From a virus: DNA of 45,139 nucleotides. A program made the translations under genes and the position numbers. The notes under the pieces are model-generated. The model did no database searches. It was not told the origin of the DNA and worked only from the letters and a program-made list of their open reading frames with translations. The stretch is from positions 1 to 45,139 of the IMG/VR virus record IMGVR_UViG_3300027969_000161, one strand, 5' to 3'. Positions 1 through 8,414 of the stretch are shown in pieces. Numbering within the stretch: the first letter of the stretch is position 1; each line of letters begins with the position of its first letter.

Positions 1-1770
1 ACTTGTATTGGCGCTTACTTGGCTGGTAATCGTACCTGCTGTGTTGGTTACTGCTGCGCCGTTGGCTTTCCATTGCCATGCAATAAAAGTATCGCCATTT
101 GTGTTACTGTCGTTTTTGTTTGTTAGGGTAAAGCCATTTGAATTAAATGATGATATTCTTGCGGGAGTTGTTTCTTCTGCAAGGGTAGCATTAGAAAACA
201 AAGTATTACTTGCGCCACGAACAGAATCCATCAGAACATGGTAATTGGCAGTAACTCTGTCTTTAATCCAAACAAAGTCAGGTTGCATTGATACACCGTT
301 TACAGCATTAGATATTGCTGTTCCATTTGTTCCATTACCAGTATAAGTCGTAGCCGCCATGTAATTAGCCCCGTTGCTAATCGTAGGCGTTGGCAGGTTG
401 TAAGTGTTGAGGGCTACATAGCCGCTTGGGGGTGTGTAGGTGAAGGGGCGTTGACCGAAGTTAGGAGCCCATGTGTCTGCTGAACCACCAGTTTGAGATC
501 CATCAAAGAACGGTGTTATCGGATCTGTATGAGCAAATGTTGCTTGATTGCCAGTACCTGCGGCTGGGTTTGCACTATTGTTCCAAGTTCCATTTTTACC
601 AACCCACAATTTTCCGTTGTCTACATCAAACGCAACCATAATTAAATCACCTGATGCCATTGCTGTTCCATATGAAGAATTGGAACCGTTTGACACTATG
701 CCGTTGTCACCACCCGTATATGATGACCAACCAGCGGCTTGAGTACCCCAAAGGCTTTTAAAGTTATCCCCTGTGCCTAGAGAACTTGAAACAGTCATAA
801 CTCCAACCATTGGGTTATAAGCTCTGGTTACTATGGTTGCTTCAAAATAATATTTACCAGTAGTAACTGCTAATGTCCCCCTAGCAGGATTCTGTGTGTT
901 ATTCGCGGCTACATAATAAAGATTGCCATTAGATAGCGACGGATAATAAGAAGTGCCTCTATCAAGCGGGTTGATAACAGGGTAATTTGCCGCAGTAGCA
1001 CTTGTCAGCGTAGGTACATCAGTCATGCTGTCATAGGTAGACCCAGCAGTTAGGCTGATGTTGTTAGTCGTCCAGTTGTTACCGTTGCCGCTTGCGTCTG
1101 CGCCCAGCGTGGTGGTGCTGGCGTTGTTTGAGAACGGAAGATAAAACCCGTTCGTGCCATAGCTGCCTGTGTATTTAGCAGGCTGCCATACACCTGTCTT
1201 GGCGTTGAATGCGCCGAATGAGGATGGGGTCAGGGCTTGACCGTCAATCCAATAACATTCAGCCATGTAGCCATCAAAAAAAGCCGAATGGTCGTATTGG
1301 AAATCCCCAATGTCTCCAACGTAACTAGACACATTCCATCTTTGAAAAGTAGCATTTTGTGTTTGGGGAGTTGCCCCCCAATTTAATGTTTGTAATACAC
1401 CGTTAACATATAAACGCAATCTATTAACCGCAGTTGTATTGGTTGTATCAAAAACCAAAGTAATGTGATACCAAGCCGAAGGGTCACGATAAACCGCAGA
1501 AGTTGATACGTAGCCTAAGTTACCAAGATACGCAATTGTTATTGTGTCCGCAGCATCAAATCGTAAAAAATCATAGTTTGAAGAAGACCAAATAAATTGT
1601 TGTGACCCAAGTTTCCCCCTTTTGCACCAACCAGACCATGTACCAGTTGTAGTGCTTGTTGCAGAACCTTGTGTGCGTGACAAATAAGCACTTGCACTAG
1701 AACGGAAACGCAGACTGCGGCTGATGGTGTAGTTACTACCGCTGCCGCCGGTGGGAATGAAGGGAAACAT
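1..1770 (-). CDS. LamG/SPRY-like tail or fibre protein, 3' end missing
   Basis: An open frame runs leftward from an ATG at 1770 to the window edge, giving 590 codons with no stop, so the C-terminus is missing. The start overlaps the stop of the upstream gene as TAATG. The N-terminal part (about residues 20-190) has the pattern of a LamG/concanavalin-like sandwich: WSGWCKRG, then WYHITLVFD, LRLYVNGV and a trailing GYMAECYWIDG. A second module (about 270-400) resembles a SPRY domain, with GKYYFEATI and GDLIMVAFDVDNGKLWVG. Both folds bind sugars or proteins, so a role in receptor binding at the tail tip is likely. The family and module limits are read by eye. Confidence 0.75.
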   Translation of the reverse strand, partial: MFPFIPTGGSGSNYTISRSLRFRSSASAYLSRTQGSATSTTTGTWSGWCKRGKLGSQQFIWSSSNYDFLRFDAADTITIAYLGNLGYVSTSAVYRDPSAWYHITLVFDTTNTTAVNRLRLYVNGVLQTLNWGATPQTQNATFQRWNVSSYVGDIGDFQYDHSAFFDGYMAECYWIDGQALTPSSFGAFNAKTGVWQPAKYTGSYGTNGFYLPFSNNASTTTLGADASGNGNNWTTNNISLTAGSTYDSMTDVPTLTSATAANYPVINPLDRGTSYYPSLSNGNLYYVAANNTQNPARGTLAVTTGKYYFEATIVTRAYNPMVGVMTVSSSLGTGDNFKSLWGTQAAGWSSYTGGDNGIVSNGSNSSYGTAMASGDLIMVAFDVDNGKLWVGKNGTWNNSANPAAGTGNQATFAHTDPITPFFDGSQTGGSADTWAPNFGQRPFTYTPPSGYVALNTYNLPTPTISNGANYMAATTYTGNGTNGTAISNAVNGVSMQPDFVWIKDRVTANYHVLMDSVRGASNTLFSNATLAEETTPARISSFNSNGFTLTNKNDSNTNGDTFIAWQWKANGAAVTNTAGTITSQVSANTS

Positions 1771-2171
1771 TAAATCACCCCAAGGTTGCGGCCAACCTCG
1801 TACATATTCGTGCCGTCAGATTCAAAGCAAAAATAATCACGCGCCAGTGCCGTGGAGGACAGCGTGGGCACTGTACCGTTGCCCCACTTAAAGGCCGCGT
1901 TCCACGCCAGTGAACGTCCACCCGTCGCGTCTTGGCGCACTTCGATGACGTAGAACGTATTGGCCGAAAGGTTAGTAGGCGCTGCCATAACTCGACTGCC
2001 GCCGAGCGTCACGTTTGCATTCTGGCCCTGCAAGGTGTCCCAGATGATCGTCGCGCCGTCCGTCAGTGTCTGCGTCACTGGTGTGACCGCACCGCCTCGG
2101 AAGGTGTAAGAAGCAACACCGTTTGCTTGGGCAGTCTGTACGGTGCTTGAGGGGAGGAATGCTACTGTCAT
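1770..2171 (-). CDS. Small tail-fibre accessory protein
   Basis: A 133-residue Ser/Thr/Ala-rich protein of beta-rich character. Its middle holds FYVIEVRQDATGGRSLAW and its end FCFESDGTNMYEVGR, a pattern I associate with short beta domains in phage fibre proteins. It lies between two other fibre genes on the same strand, 3 bases after the upstream stop, and its stop overlaps the start of the LamG-like gene. No catalytic motif is visible. It is probably a virion component, but the exact role is unknown. Confidence 0.65.
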   Translation of the reverse strand: MTVAFLPSSTVQTAQANGVASYTFRGGAVTPVTQTLTDGATIIWDTLQGQNANVTLGGSRVMAAPTNLSANTFYVIEVRQDATGGRSLAWNAAFKWGNGTVPTLSSTALARDYFCFESDGTNMYEVGRNLGVI

Positions 2172-2174
2172 GTT

Positions 2175-2813
2175 TTAGCCCTCTAAGAGAAGATTGACGG
2201 AGCCAGCAGAGAAAGCGCCAGCAGCAGTAAGTTGAATCCTGTCAACAACCCCAGAAAATGACTTCTGCCCTGCTGCCATAACTACTGAATTAGCACCTCC
2301 TGCATTTGTCATGCTTTGTGCTGCCCAAATGTTTCCTGATACCAAGGTCATAACGAATGAGCCGCTATTTGCAGAGCCAGAATTTGAAGTAATCAAGAAC
2401 CCTGTTGTGACGTTGCTTGTGACAACCGAGGTTCCGCTGTTTACAGACATAGAAGATGCGTAGCCTGTTGTTTCTACTGAGGCATTCCCCGCCTGTACTT
2501 GCAAATTTCCAGAGGCATAGTTCACACCATTGAAAGACATGGTGATTCGCTTTGCCCAAGTGGGTATGCCTGTAAATAAAGCAGTTGTTCCGCTTGTGGT
2601 GTTCTGAGCCGTACTCAGCACCATGCGCTGAATTGGTGAACCTGCGTTTGCAAGGTTTCCACTTGCATCCACCGTCAGAATATCCCCCAACGCCCCCGTA
2701 GCACCACGGGCGAGTTTCATGCTCCCGTCTGTATTGGAACGTAGTTGGAAATTGTTTGCTGCTGTTGCGCTGTCACCGAGGACTACAGCGTTAGTTGTGA
2801 TGGTTCCGGCCAT
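2175..2813 (-). CDS. Tail-fibre protein
   Basis: A 212-residue low-complexity protein rich in Ser, Thr, Ala, Gly and Asn. The first 65 residues (FQLRSNTDGSMKLARG, then GDILTVDASGNLANAG) follow a shaft-like pattern common in fibre proteins. The remainder reads as a beta-sandwich ending in VNLLLEG, with RITMSFNGV near residue 90 as found in phage surface domains. It has no enzyme motif. Placement inside the fibre block supports a virion role. Confidence 0.7.
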   Translation of the reverse strand: MAGTITTNAVVLGDSATAANNFQLRSNTDGSMKLARGATGALGDILTVDASGNLANAGSPIQRMVLSTAQNTTSGTTALFTGIPTWAKRITMSFNGVNYASGNLQVQAGNASVETTGYASSMSVNSGTSVVTSNVTTGFLITSNSGSANSGSFVMTLVSGNIWAAQSMTNAGGANSVVMAAGQKSFSGVVDRIQLTAAGAFSAGSVNLLLEG

Positions 2814-2828
2814 TTGTTGTTCTCCTTG

Positions 2829-3302
2829 TTAGCGGAAGATTGCGACTTGAACCCAAGCGGCATCAGTAGCCGAAGACATTCCAATATTTACTGTTGTGGT
2901 AGTTGGGGCGACTACTGTGTTTGTAAACGGACTGAATGAAGTCATTGCGTAAATGTTCGTGCCACCAGTGCCGCTTGAAGTTGAAGTAGAGCCAGTAGCA
3001 ACAACGCAATAATTTGCGTCTGCCATTGCAGTCGCAAATGTCAATTGGTAAGAGCCAGCACCAAGTCGCTGAACTGTGCTGACATTGCCGCCAGCGGTGG
3101 GGGCGTTTGTTCCCGTTGTTCTTCCGTCAAACACACACCAAGCCCTGCATCCATAAATAGGAGCCGAGCCGCTTTGTGCGCCTGAGAGTTTTGCTGCTGT
3201 GATGTTTGCATCCGCAATATCCGCAGTAAGTACCGTTGCATCCGGCAAACCACCCGCTTGCAGCCCCGTAATCGTTCCTGTACCGTTTAAAACTAATGGC
3301 AT
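2829..3302 (-). CDS. Tail-fibre tip protein sharing a C-terminal module with the 507-aa fibre
   Basis: A 157-residue protein. Residues 1-45 are a linker-like segment (ADIADANITAAKLSG) typical of phage fibre stalks. Residues from about 48 on form a domain that recurs at the end of the 507-residue fibre encoded at 5477-7000. Both contain GCRAWC, then F[ND]G, TAGGNV, a Y.[LV].F motif, M.D.NY, and both end in VAIFR. A distal receptor-binding role is likely. The gene stands 7 bases after its upstream neighbour. Confidence 0.7.
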   Translation of the reverse strand: MPLVLNGTGTITGLQAGGLPDATVLTADIADANITAAKLSGAQSGSAPIYGCRAWCVFDGRTTGTNAPTAGGNVSTVQRLGAGSYQLTFATAMADANYCVVATGSTSTSSGTGGTNIYAMTSFSPFTNTVVAPTTTTVNIGMSSATDAAWVQVAIFR

Positions 3303-3308
3303 ATCTGT

Positions 3309-3509
3309 TTACCCCACTATCACTAATGCAGAGTTATCTACAACGGTTAAAGAGCCTGTGTCTGCAATAGTCACAGGGCCAGCCATCTGCGAGTTTTGAC
3401 CTGCAATGGTTGATACAGAGGTGGATATGGTGTTGACGTTGCTCACCATAATTAGCCCCGAGATAATCCCGCCCGAGGCGTTTGAGTTGTCGATGGTTAC
3501 TTGTGGCAT
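3309..3509 (-). CDS. Small fibre-block protein
   Basis: A 66-residue protein made of short beta-prone stretches rich in Ser, Thr, Ile and Val (for example MVSNVNTISTSVSTIAG). It has no Cys, no membrane segment and no recognisable domain. It sits 3 bases from its upstream neighbour and 6 from the next gene, so it is certainly co-transcribed with the fibre genes. A small structural role is plausible; the function is unknown. Confidence 0.55.
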   Translation of the reverse strand: MPQVTIDNSNASGGIISGLIMVSNVNTISTSVSTIAGQNSQMAGPVTIADTGSLTVVDNSALVIVG

Positions 3510-3512
3510 GGG

Positions 3513-3680
3513 TTACTCCTGTGCTGGCTCGGGTGTGTTGCCTTCAGCGAGCCAAGCTAGATATTGCTGGTAGTCTGTATTGGTGGGGTCGAATGGAATG
3601 AATGCGTTGTCGGGCAACCGTTTAATTTGGTTGTCAACAATCGTTCCATCAAGCAATTTGATATGTTGGTATGTGTACAT
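3513..3680 (-). CDS. Short tail-assembly chaperone-like protein
   Basis: The ATG at 3680 is chosen because GGAG lies 8 bases upstream, within the last codons of the preceding gene. An in-frame ATG at 3707 would overlap that gene and lacks such a signal. The 55-residue product has the segment IPFDPTNTDYQQYLAWLAEG followed by Asn-Thr-Pro. That pattern occurs in short XkdW-like or tail-fibre-chaperone-like phage proteins encoded next to fibres. Assignment rests on this one motif and on position. Confidence 0.65.
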   Translation of the reverse strand: MYTYQHIKLLDGTIVDNQIKRLPDNAFIPFDPTNTDYQQYLAWLAEGNTPEPAQE

Positions 3681-3682
3681 TT

Positions 3683-4903
3683 TTATAACTCCGCTGATGC
3701 TGCCCAATGACCCGCAGTTAAGGTCAGTGATGCAACTGCTTGTTGACTGATTGTTCCCCCGTTTGAATCAACAGAACCAAAAGAGAACGCATTTACCTGA
3801 AATCCCCCGTTTGCGTACCAATATCCTGAACTGTTACCGTATGCATTAAAAGTTGGTGTGGTTCTTTTGGTTACTTTGAATGCGATATACCCGCCCCAAG
3901 GGAAGTTATTAGTTACATAACCAGACCACATCCCCTGATTAGTAGAAAGGGAAGACCCGCCCCCATTTGACGGGGCAGTATCCCAAGCGAACGATTTTTC
4001 GTAATACCGCTGGCACAAAGCCAACTCAGTACCAAATGGACGGTAGTCAAACGATGTGGCTACGCTGCCTTTTTCTAGCTGTACGCCTGTGATGTAGAAA
4101 GTAGCGCCGTTTGTGCCGACTACGCTGGTTGCGCCTGTGGCTGAGGTGTATGTATTTGACGACCAAGAACCAGCCGTACCGCTATATGTTGCTCCAGCGC
4201 CAAGACTAAACCATATTGCTAGTCCTATTCCGTTAGTAGCACCTACCCAAGTTCCAGAGGTATCGCCAGCAATAGTTATAGAAATTGTTGTCCAAGTATT
4301 GGCTGTTGGAATTGTATAAGTAAAAGGGTAACTTCTACTGTTTCCTGAATTTGTAAGCGAACCACCAAAAGTACCTGTAAGGCTTGAATAAACCCTAAAA
4401 GATAAAGTTACTGCTGATGCAGATGCAGTACCCCAAGCCATATCAGCAAAGTTGAATCCCTCAATTAGTTGTTGTAATGCAAATATATCCCCTGTTAAAA
4501 CACTATATGCAGAGGTAGAAGTTACACCTAAATATTTACTAAATCCAGTTGGTGGTGTAATTGCGCCAGCATTTTGCTGTGCTGTAAATTTAGAAGCCTG
4601 AGTTAAATTTGCATTAAATCTATCAACTAGATATTGTCCCTGTGTAGGAGTAACACTCGTCCCAGCATTACGCTGGTCAATCACCATTGCACCATTGATG
4701 ATGCGGTTGCGGAAACTCAGAGAGTTACTTGGGTTAATCGTGCCGCTGACTGTCCCTGCAAACGTAGCGTTGCCAGAGGCATCAAAAGCCAGTGCATTGA
4801 TCTTTGCACCGTAGGGGCCTGTTTGTAGGGTGAGCGCACCATCAGCCGCACCTGTGAATGAGGCGTTGTCTGTTGCGGAGCCGGGGTTGAGTATGCTGGG
4901 CAT
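3683..4903 (-). CDS. Tail fibre with carbohydrate-binding-like domain
   Basis: A 406-residue fibre protein. Residues 1-60 form a stalk-like lead (GSATDNASFTGAADG). Residues from about 65 open with NRIINGAMVIDQRNAG, a signature of a widespread phage fibre domain found in marine and freshwater phages. Around residue 270 comes the family's typical ITGVQLEKGSVATSFDYRPF followed by CQRYYEKS. The domain resembles carbohydrate-binding sandwiches, and receptor recognition is the likely job. The gene belongs to the leftward fibre operon, 9 bases after its upstream neighbour. Confidence 0.8.
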   Translation of the reverse strand: MPSILNPGSATDNASFTGAADGALTLQTGPYGAKINALAFDASGNATFAGTVSGTINPSNSLSFRNRIINGAMVIDQRNAGTSVTPTQGQYLVDRFNANLTQASKFTAQQNAGAITPPTGFSKYLGVTSTSAYSVLTGDIFALQQLIEGFNFADMAWGTASASAVTLSFRVYSSLTGTFGGSLTNSGNSRSYPFTYTIPTANTWTTISITIAGDTSGTWVGATNGIGLAIWFSLGAGATYSGTAGSWSSNTYTSATGATSVVGTNGATFYITGVQLEKGSVATSFDYRPFGTELALCQRYYEKSFAWDTAPSNGGGSSLSTNQGMWSGYVTNNFPWGGYIAFKVTKRTTPTFNAYGNSSGYWYANGGFQVNAFSFGSVDSNGGTISQQAVASLTLTAGHWAASAEL

Positions 4904-4912
4904 GGGTTGTCC

Positions 4913-5467
4913 TTATCCTGCTATTTCTTGCAAAATTATTGTTGCTGTTCCTTGCCCAAAACCACTAGGGGAATTAAATGTGACCGTGCCAGCAGAGTTT
5001 GTAACCATAAAATAAAGTGTGTAGGACGTTGCTGATGTTGTTGCTGGCGAATCTAAATACGAAAATCCAACTCCAGTTTGGACAGCATTGCTGGCACTAT
5101 ATGCAGTGGTAAATCCATTAGTTGATAAATTGGTTGAGTTTCTATATAAAGTAAATACACCCTGTACATTAACAGCGCCCGGAAACCCGGTACCGCTAAC
5201 GGTTGCTAGTATTTTGCTTGTTGAGCTTGATGGAGTAATACTTGCTGTTAATCCAGTTGTTACGAATGTATTGAATGAAGTTGTTGAAACTTGTGTTGTT
5301 AACAGCCCTTGCACTACTTGCAACACAGCACCCGCACCGAAGTTAGACCGTGCTGCACCTGCTGCGAGTTTTGTTGCTGTCACCGCACCATCCACAATCT
5401 TGGTCGTGCTGACCGTGTTAGCGCCGATAGTGTCGGCTCCTGTAGAGCCATCGAAGTAGGTCGTCAT
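4913..5467 (-). CDS. Tail-fibre protein
   Basis: A 184-residue protein. Its N-terminus (GADTIGANTVSTTKIVDGAV and then TATKLAAGA) is the repeating stalk pattern of many phage fibres. From about residue 45 a beta-rich domain follows, with TTGLTASITPSSSTSKI in its middle and an ATIILQEIAG end. This form is common in fibre proteins of environmental phages. Gaps of 9 bases on both sides place it firmly in the fibre operon. No enzymatic residues are seen. Confidence 0.75.
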   Translation of the reverse strand: MTTYFDGSTGADTIGANTVSTTKIVDGAVTATKLAAGAARSNFGAGAVLQVVQGLLTTQVSTTSFNTFVTTGLTASITPSSSTSKILATVSGTGFPGAVNVQGVFTLYRNSTNLSTNGFTTAYSASNAVQTGVGFSYLDSPATTSATSYTLYFMVTNSAGTVTFNSPSGFGQGTATIILQEIAG

Positions 5468-5476
5468 GGTGTGTCC

Positions 5477-7000
5477 TTAGCGAAATATGGCAACGTGGAC
5501 AGAGGTAGCGTCTTGGCTTGATCCTGCTTGCCCAAACATCCTTATGCCGACAGAACCAGTAGCGGCGGTTCCAATGGTTGCTATGTACCCGTTAGCGCCC
5601 TGAGTACATGACGCAACCGCCGAATAGTTTGTGTCTGGCATCACAGTTGTGAAGTTGACGGTGTAGTCACCAACGCCGTTTCGGGTAACGCTTGTGACAT
5701 TTCCACCAGCGGTTAGTGCGCCTGTCGTTCCATTGAATAAGCACCAAGCTCTGCATCCAAATACTGGGGCTGTGCCGGAAGGCGTAGGCATAGAGGCTGA
5801 ACCGAAGGTTGGCGCAGCACCAAAAGTGGCGGTAGAGTTAAATGCAGCCGTACCCGTGTAGGTCTTATTCCCACCCACGGTCTGATTCGTCACCGTACTT
5901 ACGTACAAGTCAGTTCCACCGGGTGTTCCACCACCGACCACTTGGGTTACGACACCTGTGGGGAATGTGATGGTTTGACCTGTCGCAACGGCGAGTACAC
6001 GGTTGACCATCACATCTTTGACTTTGCCGACAGTGTGTGTACCTGTTCCTGCGGAACCTGCAACGATGGCCGTCCCACCAATGGTGGCTGAGACTTGGAA
6101 CGCTGAAGAACTCAGTCCAGTGGAGATGACGTAGTAGAAGGCCGATGTCGAGAAGTTGGTCGGCAACGTACCTGCGGTGTTGAACCTTACAGGCTGGTCG
6201 GCTACGAAGGTGTTGGCCGCTGTGACAACAGCCGAGCCGTTGGTAAACGTGCAAGCAATGTTGATCGCTGCATTTCCAATGGTGTATGAGCCAGTGGCGA
6301 GTTTGTCGTTCTCGTAGAAGACTTGGTCGGTTCCCGCACCTGTGGCTCCACCGCTGCCACTGCCACCACCACCGGATGAGCTTCCAGCACCGCTGGACAA
6401 CTGAAACTGAGTGCCGTCATAAATGATGGTGACCGCTGCACCCGCAGGTATGTCGCCCGAAGACAACGCTGTAGCACCGGACTTGGTGATTGCCTTGGCA
6501 CCGAGCCCGTTGATGTTGATAGTGGCTGCGCCTGTATTGGCCCCAGCAGAAATGAACCTAAACGCCTGTCCTGCCACGTAAGCCGTGATGGCAGGGGTCA
6601 GGTTGCCTGTAATGGTGTTGGTGCCGTTGACCGAGGACAGCATAAGGTGGGTGCTGTTCTGCGTGTTGGTGATCGTGGCATAGGTAGATACTGCGTCGGA
6701 AATGGGTAGGAGTTCGTTGATAACCGCCGCGGTTAGGTTTAAAGAGACCGTAGTTCCCGTAGCAAACGCTCTTGCAGTGGTGCCATCTTGAGCACGCTCA
6801 ACTGTGAATATGTCAATGCTTCGGTTGGTGCACTTCACAACTTCCGGGATGTTGGACGAATCCAGCAGGGTCAAGTAAAAATACCCGGTGGTAGGAAACG
6901 CTGCGCCCCCGCCGGTTGCCACAGTAAATGTTGTGGCGCTATTGGTTACCCCCGAGGCTAGGGTGGTACGGGCGTTATTTATGAGCTGTGCGCGTGGCAT
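5477..7000 (-). CDS. Main tail fibre, with Gly/Ser linker and C-terminal tip module
   Basis: A 507-residue protein and the first gene of the fibre block. The N-terminal 75 residues (LINNARTTLASGVTNSATTF, later VVKCTNRS and FTVERAQDGT) match a pattern seen in phage virion proteins that attach fibres to the tail. A Gly/Ser-rich linker sits at about residues 205-225. The C-terminal 100 residues form the GCRAWC...VAIFR module shared with the 157-residue protein at 2829-3302. I read it as a tail-attached fibre carrying a distal binding module. Confidence 0.75.
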   Translation of the reverse strand: MPRAQLINNARTTLASGVTNSATTFTVATGGGAAFPTTGYFYLTLLDSSNIPEVVKCTNRSIDIFTVERAQDGTTARAFATGTTVSLNLTAAVINELLPISDAVSTYATITNTQNSTHLMLSSVNGTNTITGNLTPAITAYVAGQAFRFISAGANTGAATININGLGAKAITKSGATALSSGDIPAGAAVTIIYDGTQFQLSSGAGSSSGGGGSGSGGATGAGTDQVFYENDKLATGSYTIGNAAINIACTFTNGSAVVTAANTFVADQPVRFNTAGTLPTNFSTSAFYYVISTGLSSSAFQVSATIGGTAIVAGSAGTGTHTVGKVKDVMVNRVLAVATGQTITFPTGVVTQVVGGGTPGGTDLYVSTVTNQTVGGNKTYTGTAAFNSTATFGAAPTFGSASMPTPSGTAPVFGCRAWCLFNGTTGALTAGGNVTSVTRNGVGDYTVNFTTVMPDTNYSAVASCTQGANGYIATIGTAATGSVGIRMFGQAGSSQDATSVHVAIFR

Positions 7001-7008
7001 GTTCTACC

Positions 7009-7659
7009 TCAGAATTGGTTAGGCTTAACAGACATAGAGCTGTTGATACGCCCGCGTTTGGATATGTTTCTAGCGCGGTTCATGAATGTGCGGAACCTGA
7101 CATCGGACTCCCTTGCTTTGGTGTCGTCGCTAAAAAAATTACCCGGTATAGAGTGGATGCGCACCCGTGCGCCCGCCACAATGGCCTCAACCCAGTCGTT
7201 GTAGAGCAGGTCTGGGAGGGTAGTCGCTGCCCGGGTTGGCTTAGTGGCAATGCGAGCACTCAGTATCGAGGTCACGGTCTGTGCCGGTAGGGGGTACACC
7301 CCAATAACTCCGGGGGAAAGCTCGTAGAAACACCTTGGCTCGCTCATTTGCTGGGGAAGCCCTGTGACACCGGAGCTGAACGCAAGGATGCTGTCTATTT
7401 CAGCCGTAGGGGCGGGGGTAAGCAGTGTGCCGCCGTACCAGACCTTCATGGTGCTGACGATTATGGTGTCGGCTGCAGGGGCTAACGTGTAAGTTCCAAC
7501 GCCAGCGGTTACATCTACCGGAGCTAACTGTTGCTGCACGAGCTGAGTCTCTTCACAAAACTCGATGGCCGCATCTACTAAAGACTGGCGGGCTAAAGGC
7601 TCAGAGCAACCGGTCACCCAAGGTAGCAAGCGGGGGAGAAACAGGGAAACTGCACTCAT
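7009..7659 (-). CDS. Head-tail connector or tail adaptor protein
   Basis: A 216-residue protein. The start ATSV-like lead is followed by ARQSLVDAAIEFCEETQLVQ, a helix pattern usual in small podovirus connector proteins, and by PELLYNDWVEAIVAGAR-like helices near residue 155 (here DLLYNDWVEAIVAGAR). The end is basic (RARNISKRGRI). It overlaps the adaptor gene upstream by 4 bases (ATGA), indicating translational coupling. Order capsid, adaptor, this protein, fibres supports a head-tail joining role. The exact family is uncertain. Confidence 0.7.
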   Translation of the reverse strand: MSAVSLFLPRLLPWVTGCSEPLARQSLVDAAIEFCEETQLVQQQLAPVDVTAGVGTYTLAPAADTIIVSTMKVWYGGTLLTPAPTAEIDSILAFSSGVTGLPQQMSEPRCFYELSPGVIGVYPLPAQTVTSILSARIATKPTRAATTLPDLLYNDWVEAIVAGARVRIHSIPGNFFSDDTKARESDVRFRTFMNRARNISKRGRINSSMSVKPNQF

Positions 7660-8345
7660 TTAGCACTCGTCGGGTTGGTCGGGTTAAAGGGCGCTGCCGC
7701 CAACGTCGGACTGCGCTGGAGTTGTTCTGCGGACCCTACGCCTAGCGCTTCCTTAAACATCTGGTAGTGCGCTGCGGCTTTAGTGGCGTTGTCGCCATAT
7801 TCAATGTCTTTGCTCATGGCCCGGTAGCACAGGTAGTGCGTCATGGCATTGCTCAGGCTGTCTGGCACGGAGATGAAATCAGTCCCCAGTGTGATGAGTG
7901 GGGGGATGGCAGAGTAGACCATCTCGACATTGGTGCCCGCCACTGCAGGTGGGTAGGTTTGAAACACGAACGGGGTAGCGGGGTCGTAGGTGTAGTGAAC
8001 AATGGTGCTGCCCGGGGTACTGGAGTGCCAGTCAAGGTCAACGTCGTCCAGCAGCGACGCCGTGGTAACGCGTATAACTCGTCCGGGGGTAACCCCGTCA
8101 GCTGCTATGTTGCGCGTAATGTTGAGTAACAGGTGTATGTCAGTGAGGCTGACAATAGGCTGGCGAACGCCGCCAGCGAGGGGGAAAACAATAGTTTTAG
8201 TGAAAACGTCCGGTTTAATCAGCACTGCATCGCGCTGCCCGTCGTTCAAAAAGTTAATCATCTCGGCAACAGGCCAACGCACGTACGAGGTATCGTGCAG
8301 CAAGATGGCGGCGCGGTCGATAACTATTTGTGCAGTTGTTGCCAT
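7656..8345 (-). CDS. Phage adaptor protein, DUF6682-like
   Basis: A 229-residue protein with the features of the DUF6682 phage adaptor family: an N-terminal helix (IVIDRAAILLHDTSYVRWP), then EMINFLNDGQRDAVLIKPD, a central beta region, and a C-terminal helical pair (LSNAMTHYLCYRAMSKDIEY, then AAAHYQMFKEALG). Such proteins bind beneath the portal and join head to tail. It is the first gene after the capsid terminator and has AAGGAT 4 bases before its start. It is coupled by ATGA overlap to the next gene. Confidence 0.8.
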   Translation of the reverse strand: MATTAQIVIDRAAILLHDTSYVRWPVAEMINFLNDGQRDAVLIKPDVFTKTIVFPLAGGVRQPIVSLTDIHLLLNITRNIAADGVTPGRVIRVTTASLLDDVDLDWHSSTPGSTIVHYTYDPATPFVFQTYPPAVAGTNVEMVYSAIPPLITLGTDFISVPDSLSNAMTHYLCYRAMSKDIEYGDNATKAAAHYQMFKEALGVGSAEQLQRSPTLAAAPFNPTNPTSAK

Positions 8346-8351
8346 AAATCC

Positions 8352-8388
8352 TTAAAAAGAAAGGCCCAGCCTTTTTAGGGGCTAGGCC
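8352..8388 (-). terminator. Intrinsic terminator after the capsid gene
   Basis: Arms at 8363-8371 and 8380-8388 pair over 9 bases (GGCCTAGCC with GGCTGGGCC, one G-U pair) with an 8-base loop. On the leftward strand the stem is followed by TTTCTTTTT. It lies just after the capsid stop and just before the adaptor gene, so it should reduce fibre and adaptor expression relative to capsid. Confidence 0.85.
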
Positions 8389-8400
8389 GATTCTATCAAG

Positions 8401-8412
8401 CTAACACGTTAG
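8401..8412. repeat. Palindrome CTAACACGTTAG
   Basis: One of six exact TAACRYGTTA sites I found in the window. It lies between the capsid stop and the terminator, in non-coding sequence. It may be a protein-binding site. Confidence 0.6.
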
Positions 8413-8414
8413 TT

